Source: Colletotrichum lupini
Taxonomy: Eukaryota > Ascomycota > Sordariomycetes > Glomerellales > Glomerellaceae
Assembly (NCBI RefSeq): GCF_023278565.1
Contig: NC_064672.1
Coordinates: 7,874,001 to 7,938,000, forward strand
Length of the DNA: 64,000 nt
Direction: 5' to 3'
A program made the translations under genes and the position numbers. Shown here in pieces: positions 25,788 to 37,096 of the stretch (positions within the stretch are counted from its first letter, which is position 1; each line of letters begins with the position of its first letter). The notes beneath the pieces were generated by a model. The model was not told where the DNA came from, made no database searches, and worked only from the letters and a program-made list of their open reading frames with translations.

Positions 25788-26714
25788 ATGTCTTCCGTCA
25801 AGTCCACCATCGCCCTCGTCGGCGCCTTCGCCGCTAGCGCTCTCGCCCACGGCACCGTCACCGGCTTCAAGTTCGACGGCGCCTACGAGGCCGGCTACAA
25901 GCTCGACTACTACTACCTCAAGCAGAACGGCGGCACTCCCCCCTCCATCTCTGCCTGGTCCGCCGAGAACCTCGACAACGGCTTTGTCGACGGCACCGGC
26001 TACGCCTCCGCCGACATCAACTGCCACAAGAACGGTGCTCCTGGCGCCGTCGCCTCCACCGTCGCTGCCGGTGGCACCGTCGACTTCGAGTGGTCCGCCT
26101 GGCCCGAGTCTCACTTTGGTCCCGTCCTCACCTACGCCGCAAAGGTCGACGGTGACGACTGGGCCTCCGTCGACAAGACCACCCTCAAGTGGGTCAAGAT
26201 TGACGAGTCTGGCATTGATATCGCCACCCAGGAGTGGGCTGCCACCAAGCTCATTGCCAACAACAACACCTGGACCACCACCATCCCCTCCGACCTCGCC
26301 GCCGGCAACTACGTTCTCCGCCACGAGATCATTGCCATGCACGGTGCTGGCTCCCTGAACGGTGCCCAGAACTACCCCCAGTGCGTCAACGTCAAGATCA
26401 CTGGCTCCGGCACCGCCAACCCCGAGGGAACCCTCGGCACTGCGCTGTACAAGAACACCGACGCCGGTATCCAGTTCAACCCCTACGCCACCATCTCCAG
26501 CTACACCATCCCTGGCCCTGCCCTCTACGGCTCCGGCTCTGGCTCTGGTTCTGGCTCTGGATCTGGCTCCGGCTCCAACAGCACCACCCCCGCCACTCCC
26601 TCTGCTCCCTCCACCACCGCTCCCTCTGCCACTCCCGCCGTCTCCGGCGCTGCTGACGATGCCTGCGCCAAGAAGGCTCGCCGCCACGCTCGCTCTTTCC
26701 GCCTCCGCCACTAA
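25788..26714 (+). CDS. AA9 lytic polysaccharide monooxygenase, secreted
   Basis: A copper enzyme that oxidatively cleaves cellulose or related glucans in plant cell walls. It has one exon and 308 residues. The signal peptide ends ALA at residue 20, leaving His21 as the mature N-terminus, which forms half of the histidine brace. His109 in SHFGPV gives the second brace ligand. His185 in RHEIIAMH and Gln194 are the usual second-sphere residues, and Tyr196 in QNYPQC is the axial ligand. Cys79-Cys199 can form the conserved disulphide. The catalytic domain ends near residue 245. It is followed by a Gly-Ser repeat, a Ser/Thr/Pro linker and a short basic tail (KKARRHARSFRLRH) where many AA9 enzymes carry a CBM1 or stop. 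Codon use is strongly C-ending, as expected for high expression. No GPI signal is visible. Confidence 0.93.
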   Translation: MSSVKSTIALVGAFAASALAHGTVTGFKFDGAYEAGYKLDYYYLKQNGGTPPSISAWSAENLDNGFVDGTGYASADINCHKNGAPGAVASTVAAGGTVDFEWSAWPESHFGPVLTYAAKVDGDDWASVDKTTLKWVKIDESGIDIATQEWAATKLIANNNTWTTTIPSDLAAGNYVLRHEIIAMHGAGSLNGAQNYPQCVNVKITGSGTANPEGTLGTALYKNTDAGIQFNPYATISSYTIPGPALYGSGSGSGSGSGSGSGSNSTTPATPSAPSTTAPSATPAVSGAADDACAKKARRHARSFRLRH

Positions 26715-27877
26715 GCGTTGGTAGAATGCAGTGTGTGTGTGTGTGTGTGCGTGTGTGCGTACAGGTGAAAACCCAGGAGGAAAGAAAATACGAGGCCTTG
26801 TTCCACTTGGAAGAAGGTCTCTGAGCACATTGATTCGTTTCTCAAACAACCATGTAAATAGATTTATACCCGGTGTATATATCGCTGCACGCACAACACC
26901 CTTTTTTCAGTCGACCACCACCACAAGCGTCTAGCGCACCTTTTTTTGCAGCTGGGCGTCTTTCAAGCTTTGCAATGTATATCTGTTCAAAACAACCCTA
27001 TCCGTGCCTGCCTCGTTCTGTGAAGTGACTGCCATTCGTGATGAAAAGTCTTGCTCGGCTTGGCTTACCCCTTTACCAACTCCCAGGCCTTTCATGGAGT
27101 GATGTTGAGATGTCGAGACCACGAAGTGGTATTCGTTGATTAGGGCGCCAGAAGACCCTAACTCAGCGCTCGTCACAGACTGATGGCATGCTGCTGATGC
27201 CCGCTATCCTGTCGCCAGGGTTTGTTCCTTGAGCTGTTGACAAGTACCCATCTCTTCCAAGCGTGATGCTGGCTTCCTACCTCCGTAGAAGAGATTTCAA
27301 CGGACGATAGATTCGGATAGCAGACCGCTGTGCCGCAGGTAGTGTGAATGTTTGTCACGAATAGATGAAGATGTGGGGGTCTAGCGGAAGAGAGATTTGA
27401 AAAGGGGGAGGGGACAAGAATGTGTAGGCGCGCAGCTTCCTACTGGTACCTAGGGGCCTATCCCTACAAGCCCGTCAACTGATATCGAAGGTCTTGAGCC
27501 ATGGCACGGGTGCCAAGACGTTCTGTCGAAGGGGGGCTGCTCCAGGTATATATCTACCGATTTTTTATGGGTTCCACCGAGGGTATAGTAGAGTAGATAG
27601 TGCCGATGTGAGCAGATTTGAGGTCGAATGAGTGCGCAAACGGGAGCAATCTGCCGCGCGGATGAACTATGCCGATTGAGCTCGAGTGTTGACGTGGACG
27701 GGATGAGGCATGCCGGTAGGAGTCTCTGCCGAGTAACCCGCCCATTGAAACGTTGAGCTGGATGATTCCGCAGCACACATTCGGGGGGCGGTGCCGATGT
27801 CAACGGGATCGGTGCGCCGTTGTGGGCCGAGAGGATAGAGTGAGGGTACATTTGCATCAATGGCATGCTCGGCATTG
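26715..27877. other. Intergenic region between AA9 and Copia-A
   Basis: GC-balanced single-copy-looking DNA holding the 3' end of the AA9 transcript. Only short, domain-less open frames were seen. Confidence 0.5.
26731..26760. repeat. GT microsatellite in the AA9 3' UTR
   Basis: A run of GT dinucleotides with a few CG interruptions, starting 17 bp after the AA9 stop codon. Confidence 0.9.
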
Positions 27878-27882
27878 CTTAA
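27878..27882. repeat. Copia-A target-site duplication, left
   Basis: CTTAA directly before TGTTGG. The same five bases follow the right LTR at 34405-34409. Confidence 0.92.
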
Positions 27883-28088
27883 TGTTGGTATCCCTATTAC
27901 AGGGTAGTTGGTTCGAACCGTAGTTGACGAAGAGATTAATTGAACTATATGAATATCTGCGTCGTAGGTGTAAAAAGGAGGTTTCTAACCGTAGGTTAGG
28001 CTGGCTACGATAATCGTAAATAAGGCCCCTAATTAGCCCCTACGTAGTCGGCTATATACCGCGGTCGAATTAGACTTCTAATTCGATA
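27883..28088. repeat. Copia-A left LTR
   Basis: 206 bp, starting TGTTGG (unmutated) and ending in TCGATA (RIPed from CCGACA as in the other LTR). The outer half keeps CpA/TpG and the inner half is RIPed. Confidence 0.92.
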
Positions 28089-31000
28089 CTAACTTTCTTT
28101 TTTTTTTATTAATTTAACCGCTATAGTTAGAGGTATAATTCGACCTTAGGCCCGTTTACTAAGTCGTCTCCTTTTCCCCCTTTTCTCTACTCTTTTTATA
28201 TAACCTATCCTTCTATTTATATAGTAACTTTTCTACTACTTACGAATTACTCTAATCCCTTATTTAGTACTACTTTCGTAAAAGCGTCTACGAGGTTATT
28301 TTTACTATTAATCTAACGGATCTCGAGTATCTCGCGCCTTTTATACGATTACCTAAGGGCTATAATATCGATTATAAGCCTCTTTTCCTTCGTCGTTCTT
28401 AATTTAATAAAGTATTCGTATAGCGAGTAAGAATCGGTATAAATAACTATTAAAATAAGTAAAAAGCTAATTCGATTAGTAATCTTCTTTAGCGTCGTTA
28501 AAATTATATAGGAGAGGTTAATACTGTTAACTATATTATAAACTTTTAACGCTAATATATTTCTCGTTACCTACTTACTTTTAATTAATAAGTAATAAAT
28601 TATATTACCGTATATAGTAAATTCGCTCTCGCCCATACTCTCGTTAGCTAGGATAATAATATACCCTAATTATAAAATAAGGTCGTTATTATTCGTAAAT
28701 AACCTATTAATAAAGACAAAGAGCTTACTAGTCGTAAGGTCGATTAAGTAGTAAACGAGACCTCGATCGAGATTCGTTTATTACTACTTAAGCTATTTAT
28801 TAAGTACCTCGACGTCCCGTTTAGTTAGATCTATAGCCTGCGCTACCTTAACGTAATTAAACATTACTTTAGGCTAATAAATACTCGTAATATATACCCC
28901 TTATATAAGCTTAGCCTTATATTACTTTTTAATATTAGTTACGTTTAGATCGACGAGGTTAATCTTCTCGCCCTACCCCTTTTATTAAAAAACGACGGTT
29001 TCCCCTTCGATTATAAGAATCCCGCCGTTAAATACTAAGGGGGTATTTATTATAAAGACCTCTTTTAGCTTCGTTACGAAGCCCGCTTTCTAGAGCTCCT
29101 TATTCTCCTTCTTTATAAAGTTAATATTAAATAGGCCTAATATATTATTAGTTTATATTCTAACGATCCTAAATTAGTTACTTTCGTACTTTACGATTAG
29201 TAAGTACGGGTCGTACGTAGAAGTAACTATTAATAGTTAATTAATATAAAAATCATAGTAAGTAGCCTATTAATAAGTACCCGAATCTGCGAGCCTATAT
29301 AGTAGCTTAAGCACTTTAATAATCGTGCTTTCTAGGTACTTACTAGCTATTTCCTTCGGTAGATAGGCTAGGATTTTCCTTATGAGCCCTATGGCCGATT
29401 AGGTATAGGCCTAGGTAATATTACGGCTCTAAATCTCGTATCCCTTCTTCCGTAGCGATATTATTAGTACTATTATTAATCGTTAGCTATAGCGCTATAT
29501 AGTAAGCGATTATATAAGTAGCGTTACTTTTTTAATATTATTATACCCCTAAATTACGTATCTAGACTTCTCGTATAGTTAGAGTGTTCTTTTCTTTTTA
29601 ATCTTACGAATTATTCGTAATTTAAATATGCGGAGGTTTGTATGTTTTTTTAGGTTATATAGGATAAATTAATAGACCTCTCGATTATAAAGAGTGTTTA
29701 TTTGAATAAGATCTAATCCCTTATACGGCTTTTTAGTAGTTATAATTACGCTTTTTTTACGTAGTTTAACCGTTAGCTCGAAATCGGCTTTCTCTTTTAC
29801 TATATAAAAGGTATTAATTACCTCGTCGCTAGTAACAAATTACCGCGTTAGGGCTTACCGTTATAGTTTTTTACGACGTCTTATTAGTAGTATTAGTACC
29901 CTTTTAGCAATTTCCTCTTCCTCGTCGTCTATTAGTACTACTACGACGATTTTGTTAAGGATAATTTCCTATACCTCTACCGCGGGTTATATAGTTTCCC
30001 CTAGCTCTTCTTCTTTTTATAAATTAAAAATCACCTCGTTAAGATCTATATAGTACGGTTTAACTACTATAATTAATACTTTAAGTAGCTAGTTACGATC
30101 TCTTATAACTATATAAGAGCGCTCGTTAACGGAAATTAACTTATATAGCCTAGTCTATTATTAAGTAATTTCGCACTATACTCGTATATCTAAATTTAGT
30201 AATATATTTAGATTATCCCCTATATCGGGCCTATTGTGCGCAGTAATTACTTCGTTAACTTACCTTCTTATACTTACCTTATGTAATACCTATATTACTT
30301 TTTTAATTACTCGGGCTTATTAGCTTACGCTTAGTAACAGTAGCAAGGCTAAGGTCGTTCTTAAATATGCTCTAAATACTAATAGCATTAGTATAAGTCC
30401 GTTAGGCCCTATAGTATTATTATAGTATTTAAGTACTATTTAGAGGTATTCGTCGTTAGTAAAATCCGGATTTACCTCTTTAATAATTTTAAACGCCCTT
30501 TTTAACTACTAGTATGCCCTTTCTACCTTTTTAATACTATAGTACGCTTTAACGGGTACGACTTTTAGCTAGATACTATAGGCTATCGTATTATCCCTAA
30601 ATTCTACCGACTTAAAACTAGTACTAGCGTCGGTTCTAATACTATCTAGCGGTCCTTAGTATATATTAATTTAGCTTTTTCGTAGGGCTGCCCATACTAT
30701 CTTTATTTATAGATCCCGGAGGAATTGCCCTACTTAAAAAGATATAGCTACGTTAATTATATATAGTACTAGCCGACTATTTAAATAGAAAATATCGACG
30801 ACTATTTCCTAGTTAAAGTTAAGCTTATTACGCAATTTAAACTTAAATTTACGTAGGCTCTACGTATTTATTTAGTATTAATAGCATACTTTTATTAACT
30901 ACTCTAGCGCCCCTATTTTAATATTATTATTACTTAATTACTTTAAGAGGTTATATAGCCTCGTAACTAACGGGTACCCGAATCTCTAGTATAGTTTTCT

Positions 31001-34000
31001 AAGCTCACTTTCCGTTAAGTAATTAATTAACTTCGTATCGTTAGTAAGCTTTATAAACATATACTCCTATCGTCGTTCGACTATTTCGAAGTACTTACTA
31101 CTAGAGATTCTATTCTTTATATTATTAAATATAATACTTAGTCGATTTATATCTTTTAAATATAGGAGAAATAGGGTATTAACGGGTAAAATATAGAAAG
31201 TTATCGTTCCGAAGTATATCTCTACTTTTACTATACCTAGGGCGACGATTTCCTTACTTAGGCCGAAACTAATCCTCGTAATACCTACCGTTAACGTATT
31301 AAGTATTATTAGCGCGATTTTTTATAGTGCTTAGAATTACCCTTTTCCTCCGGTTAACTATTATAATACCCTAGTATTTAAAATAATCCTATAGAAATCG
31401 TCTAGGCCGTACCTTTCGCTTATATAGAATACTTATACGAGCTTAGTATTTAAAGGATTTAAGTAGTATAAAAAGGACCCCTCTAGCTGCCCTTAGATTT
31501 GCTTAGTACTATATTCTTTTTTTTTAAATATTAAAAGAGATAGCGTCTTTTCCTTAATTGTTAAAAGAATAGGCTTCGGCCCTATTAAATTCGCCCTTTT
31601 AGCCGCTTCTGTATTTATTATTTAAAGGACCTTCCCTTACTATTTATAAATAAAAGCCTACTTATTAAGAGCTTTTGCTACCCTCTATTTATTTAGCCTC
31701 GTATATCCTCTAGAGGCTAACGAGGTAAAAAAAGAGTAATTAATATCGTCGATTTCGTTATAATTTAATTCGTTAATATAGGGGGTAAGATCTTCTTTAT
31801 TTTTTAAATCTCTTATAGGGGGTATATACTTTAAGCCGCTACTTTAGCTATTATTACTAAGTTCCGTGCCCCCGGATCTGCCCTTATATATAATAAAGAA
31901 TTAGTTAAACCGACGAGGGCTAGTTTTACCGTTTACTACCCTCGACTTTTTATACTATTTATACGATTTAGCACGCTCTTCCTCGGAGTAGTTACTTAAC
32001 TAATATTTATCTTTTTTATAAATATAATATTATTTCTTCTATTACCCTACCCGCGAGTTAAATCTCTATTTATTTAACAAATCTAGGCCTCCTTACTAGC
32101 GATTACTATATCTAGCCTCTTTTCCCTTCTTATTATACGTTCGATTAACCTAATATTACTAATAAGGGCCGTCGTATACTTAGAAATAGGTTTAGCGCGG
32201 CATTCTTATTTTAATATTAAAGCTAGATTTTAGCCTCGAGTAGAGCGTCTCGTAGTTTTTAGGTACTTAATATAGGGTGATTTTTACCTTTAGTATATGC
32301 TAAACTACGGTATAAAAATATCCGACTTTCCGCTCGTTTATCCCCTTATTTAGCTAGGTTTTCGCTAGCTTATTAATTCGATTAATAAGCTCTTCGAGGA
32401 TCTCTACTCGCAATTTACCCTTTATTATCCTAGCTATAAATACTAAAGAAATCGCTCGTAGTTTAGATAGGAGCTCTAAGTTTTTATTATAAGTCTCGAA
32501 GCGGCTTCGGATTACGTTAATTATACTAAGAAAGTCGTTTCGATCGAAATTACGTACCGCTTTATAATAGTAATTAAAGGCTTTGCTTATGAGTACGATA
32601 TTAATTACTAAATAGTACTAGTATTCCCTAATTCTAACTTTTTTATAATAATCGTAAAATATTATTAGGGTTTCTTATAAGACCTTATACTTCCCCCTAA
32701 AATATAATTTCTCTTTTAAGAAGATCTTTTTAAGGTCTATAAATTGCCTCGTATTCGCTATTAGATTTTTAGTATTTATATACAATCCCTGCGTCGCTAC
32801 GTATTATTAATAACTTTAGGTCGTTTACCTCCTTTCCTATTAGCCAATCGGTACCGAATTTCGCATTAGTAATAATAATAAGTTATAGATCGAAATAAGT
32901 AAAATTATCGATTATTATACTTCTAGCACTATATTTTGCCCCGGTATATCCTTTTATAACGATAGATTTCCGTTAGTAATTATAGAGAGGAAATCTAGGT
33001 CGTTTACCCTTTTTCTAAATTCGTTAAAGCGATTATACGCTCTATTAACCTATGCTTAGTTCTATAGTACGAATTCCTTTTCTATAATTATTACTATTAG
33101 TATTTTATATAGCTCTTACGATTATAATTACGCTAGTAATACCCCTTGCCCGTAAAGGAATTTATTAACTATTTTTATAATTCCTAGGCTTACGCTCGCG
33201 AACTATTTATTTAGCTAGTAGCTAAGGTCGTTTACGATCTTATAAAATAAGGGTTACCCCTATAGCCCCTTTTTCTTATAAACCTTAGTTAAATAGATTA
33301 ATACCGCGTTAATTTACTTATTATTAAGCTAATCTATAATTTTATATATCTACGTCCCCTAATAGTCCGGGTTAATATTTACTTACTTATAAGGGATTAG
33401 GATTCTATTTAAGATCGGGTTTCGTCCTCTTTTTTTTTACCCTAACTCGCTAAGGGGCGTGCTCTAGCTTATACTTATATTAGTAGTTACTAGCGTATTT
33501 AATCTTAACGAGGATATATCTAATCCGCGCGCTAGTCGTAATAAATCCGTGCTTTTACTACTTAATAAATTTATTAAAGTCTAGGAGATTCCCGCTTCCT
33601 CTCGCCGTCTCGCTACTACTCTCGTTTTTATTATTTTTAGTAATTACTACTACCCTTCTAAATCGCTAGCTATTATACTTACTAAGATCCTCTTTTTTAT
33701 TTAATAAAAAAGGGTAGGTTTTAGTAGTTCTTTTTAATAATAGTAGCGGTAGACGTTTATATTATTATAGGAAGATATAGTAATTAGTCTCGGGATCTAT
33801 ACTAGTTACTAATTTCCGCTATTCCGTACACTTCTAACCTCCTAAGCCTCGTACTCTTTATAATCTCTAAATAGCTTCCTTAGTTAATTTCTAATCGCGG
33901 GCTAGCTACGGAAAAGTCGTTTAATAAAAAAGCTACTCGGGGTAATAATAAAAGGCTAGTTACTTAAGTAGTTCCGTTAATTAACGTAGTTTAATATAAT

Positions 34001-34199
34001 AAACGTCGACCTCTCGTAAGTAGTAAAGGGCTATAATTACTTAATTCCGTGCGGTATTTAAGAATCGCCTCCTTTTTTGTCTATTTCTATAAGGTTAATT
34101 AGTACGAATCTCTTATCCCGTGCGGTATTAAGAGGTCGTCTCTTTTATATAGCGAGATACCTTACCGATTTATAATAGTAGAGTTTAACTACTAATTAG

Positions 34200-34404
34200 T
34201 ATTAGTATCCCTATTATAAGGTAGTTAGTTCGAACCGTAATTAACGAAGAGATTAATTAAACTATATAAATATCTGCGTCGTAGGTGTAAAAAGGAGGTT
34301 CCAACCGTAGGTTGGGCTGGCTACGATAATCGTAAATAGGGCCCCCAATTGGCCCCTGCGCAGTCGGCTGTATGCCGCGGTCGAATTGGACTTCCAATCC
34401 GACA
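34200..34404. repeat. Copia-A right LTR
   Basis: 205 bp, starting TATTAG (RIPed from TGTTGG) and ending CCGACA (unmutated). It mirrors the left LTR: mutated inside, preserved outside. Confidence 0.92.
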
Positions 34405-34409
34405 CTTAA
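34405..34409. repeat. Copia-A target-site duplication, right
   Basis: CTTAA directly after CCGACA, identical to 27878-27882. Confidence 0.92.
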
Positions 34410-34555
34410 GCAGCGGGCCTTGAGTGCCGGTATTACAAGGGTCGCGGATTTCTTTACTGGTGGAGGGCTTGACGTATTACCTTCTTATGGGGTGGACATC
34501 ACGTTATTGTCGCTTTTTCTCCCATGATACAGACATTCCCATCCTTGGCTTGTAA

Positions 34556-35845
34556 TCATGCTGCTGCCTCCAAAGTCGATCGCAAGCGTTGAATAGCAAT
34601 CTTGAGCCCAACAGACCTTGGTACGGAGGCTTGGTCCTTGGATTCGAGCTGGCCATGGAGAAGATCAGACTGAATAGGGGACAAAAGTCTCGATGACATG
34701 ACGGTCCCTGACGGGGATTCCATGGGTTGATGGACGCCGAGAAATCGATTAGCTTTTTCCAGTAGACTTTCGACAATCTGGGAGAAAATGACACCTTGAA
34801 GATGGGCATCTTCTATTGGAAAGGCGCCAAACTTGATCCCTTCGATCGGCTGAATTGGGTCCCAAGCGATTGCCTCTAGTCTCTTGTGTATCTGGACGAA
34901 TATCTCCTCAAAGATTGCGATGATTTGTACGTAGCAGCTAGTAATGATGAGAACTAGCGGCTGGTCGAGGACGTTGGTGCTGGGGACAGCGGCTTGGAGA
35001 GCGAGCGGCGAAGATGCTCTGCCGCGCACGAGTAGCAAGGGGTTCAATGAGCCAGACTCAGAGTATAATTCACCCTCTGCCAGTGCTGGTCGAGCGGCTG
35101 AAGTATTAGTCGTTGGCGACGCACTTCGATGAATGCTAGCCATTTCGTTCAGGCCTGTCAGAATGCCGACAAAGTCCTGGAAGGCGACGAGGACGAGCTC
35201 CGGCATGGTGCGACCGCTGACGCTGAGGATTGAGGATGGGTGGGTGAAGGAGCAAAAGTCGAGATGCGGTCTGTTAATCTCAATACTTGACAGATAGGAA
35301 TGAAGATCGACGTTGATCTTTGAGATTTTGACGAAAGCTTCGTTCTGAGTTGCCGGGTCTGCGATCTGAGGTGTGCTGGTTATGCGCCCCATCTCCTCTT
35401 CTGCCATCTGGACGGAGATGGAGCTGTCCAACTGAGGATCGAGGGACATATTCCAGGGAAAGTCATCCAGATGGTAGTCCAAAGAGATAGTCGTTTCAGT
35501 GGTGGTTCCGTGCCCCAACGCCGTCGTGCTCGTTGAGGGGTCTAGTGGCGAGTTACCGGGCAGGCTATCATGGGTCACAGAGTAGGCCGGTCGTTGGTCA
35601 CCGTCTGTGTTGGTGGAAGGGACAGAAACCTCTGGTAGACGCTTCGGCATCGCGTGGTCCAAGGTCATGCGTCTTGACGGTCTTCCAATGCGGCGCTGGT
35701 GACCGGCGACGCAATCCATGCCCCGCTCTACGCACCGCGTGCAGCGTGTCCCGTTCTCGTCGTCTTGGCGGGAGCATCGGAGCTTTTGGCGGCGGCATCG
35801 CTCGCAGGCAGACCGCTTCTGGTTCGGGTGGGTCGCGAAGGCCAT
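34556..35845 (-). CDS. Zn(II)2Cys6 fungal transcription factor (AflR-like layout)
   Basis: A nuclear DNA-binding regulator of 429 residues with no intron. The zinc cluster lies at the N-terminus: Cys14, Cys17, Cys24, Cys35, Cys38 and Cys45, spaced CX2CX6CX10CX2CX6C, with a basic segment (HQRRIGRPSRR) right after. A Ser/Thr-rich middle follows. The C-terminal half is helical (FVGILTGLNEM, LVLIITSCYVQII, VESLLEKANRFLG), as in the AflR-type C-terminal domain of regulators of secondary-metabolite clusters. No such cluster is visible in the window, so its targets are unknown. The stop codon is 151 bp from the outer edge of the Copia-A LTR. No frame damage is seen. Confidence 0.9.
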   Translation of the reverse strand: MAFATHPNQKRSACERCRRQKLRCSRQDDENGTRCTRCVERGMDCVAGHQRRIGRPSRRMTLDHAMPKRLPEVSVPSTNTDGDQRPAYSVTHDSLPGNSPLDPSTSTTALGHGTTTETTISLDYHLDDFPWNMSLDPQLDSSISVQMAEEEMGRITSTPQIADPATQNEAFVKISKINVDLHSYLSSIEINRPHLDFCSFTHPSSILSVSGRTMPELVLVAFQDFVGILTGLNEMASIHRSASPTTNTSAARPALAEGELYSESGSLNPLLLVRGRASSPLALQAAVPSTNVLDQPLVLIITSCYVQIIAIFEEIFVQIHKRLEAIAWDPIQPIEGIKFGAFPIEDAHLQGVIFSQIVESLLEKANRFLGVHQPMESPSGTVMSSRLLSPIQSDLLHGQLESKDQASVPRSVGLKIAIQRLRSTLEAAA

Positions 35846-37096
35846 ACTGGTCGATGCAGCGATGTATGCTTTGACTGAGTTTTACGGCATAGCTGCGGAT
35901 GAAATGGATAGGAAGGTATCGGAAGTTTTGCAAGCTTGGTTCAGTCGGAGGCTTTTCGTCGTCTGATGGTAAGCTTCCGGAAGCTTTCAGGGTCTTGGGG
36001 TATTACAAGGTACCTTACGTGGAAGGCACCTCTGCTGGGCACAGGTACGTCGGGTGGGTTCTGGGGAGGGTACGTACCTCACAGGTCCGAGTCGGCTCCG
36101 AATTTTGATGCCTCCAGCTACCTTACACCAGCCACGGTCGCCTCCTTCAACCTCCTTATGTCTCCTTGAGTAACTGAATGTACTCAATGGTCTAATCAAT
36201 ACACTCATGTTGGTACCGAGCGCCTCTTTGTTCATTCCTACTGAAGGAACTGCATTCTTGTCCAAGTTTACTTCACTGTGTTCTCTTAACTTGACGTAAA
36301 TTACGAAACTCACGAACGACCAAAGACCTGTTGATTCCTTGTGAATGATGGCAAATCTCGCACGAGTATGTACCTCAAATTCGAAAATGGAACGAACTCA
36401 CTCGCAATACTGTCTCAAGGCACCTGATAGAGTGTACAAATAACCACCTGAAAATGAAGAGGAGTCGCAAAACTCCTAAATCGTTACTGACATGAGCATC
36501 CTAATCGCTCCTTCCTTCAGCCTTCTGTTGTCCGCAAAGGTAAGGCAGTAGGTCGAGTGGGGTTACCAACCTTCAACATGAAAATCAATTGCCCTAAAGT
36601 CCTTTGCACCTTCTATTCCGATTCACTGCTAACTGGATCGCTACCTTCATCTCACCTCATTGTTAGCCTACACGTGACTGGTGAGGGAGCTCCTCCTACT
36701 ACCTTAAGGTACGTTCTTTCAGGTACCTAGGTACGCACCAACATCACCCTTACCTCGTACTCTTCTCTCGCCGTCACTTTCTTCAATACTTTCCGACTTT
36801 CACCCCAAGTCAAGTCAAGAGCATCTCGGAACCTTCGCCCGAGTGCGTGATTCACTGCCCGCCGCCACAAAATGGAATGGCCCATCCCACTACCGCCTGC
36901 CAAGAGGGCGTGTCGCCTATCTAACCGCCTCTCTCCAGCAGACAACATTCTTCCACTAATATCTCCATCAGACACAACAGCATCCTCACTACCCCATCTC
37001 ATGGAACCATCCACCATCGCTAGTTCCCCATCGGTCTCTCAATCCGCTCGCTTTGGATACCGACAATCAAGAGAGCAGAAGCAGAATACTTTCACA
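35846..37096. other. Divergent promoter region with GGTACC palindromes
   Basis: Lies between the Zn2Cys6 gene (minus) and the 2EXR gene (plus). It carries AAGGTACCTT at 36007-36016, the 12-bp palindrome TACCTTAAGGTA at 36700-36711 and AGGTACCTAGGTAC at 36721-36734. The last 200 bp are pyrimidine-rich, as in fungal 5' UTRs. An open frame from 36872 joins the 2EXR protein in phase and could be an N-terminal extension. Confidence 0.5.

Larger units (their letters stand above)
27883..34404 (-). mobile_element. Copia-A LTR retrotransposon, complete, RIPed
   Basis: A 6.5-kb element bounded by direct repeats of about 206 bp and by a perfect 5-bp duplication, CTTAA. The coding direction is minus. 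Near 29191-29227 the minus strand reads VTSTYDPYLL, and 28700-29300 follows the pattern of fungal Copia reverse transcriptases. At 28415-28438 it reads TDSYSLYE, and at 28274-28288 DAFTK, the RNase H/C-terminal signature. RNase H next to the last LTR gives the Copia gene order. Stops sit where Gln and Trp codons are expected, as RIP produces. The TRIM-sized LTRs start TGTTGG and end CCGACA. The insertion is intergenic, between the convergent AA9 and Zn2Cys6 genes. Confidence 0.93.

Noticed and set aside
25644..26894. 416-codon Gly/Val-rich frame opposite the AA9 gene
   Set aside because: Reverse-strand shadow of C-ending codons; the AA9 protein has complete catalytic motifs.
27883..34404. Reading Copia-A as a Gypsy element
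   Set aside because: RNase H lies next to the terminal LTR with the reverse transcriptase before it and no integrase after them, which is the Copia order.
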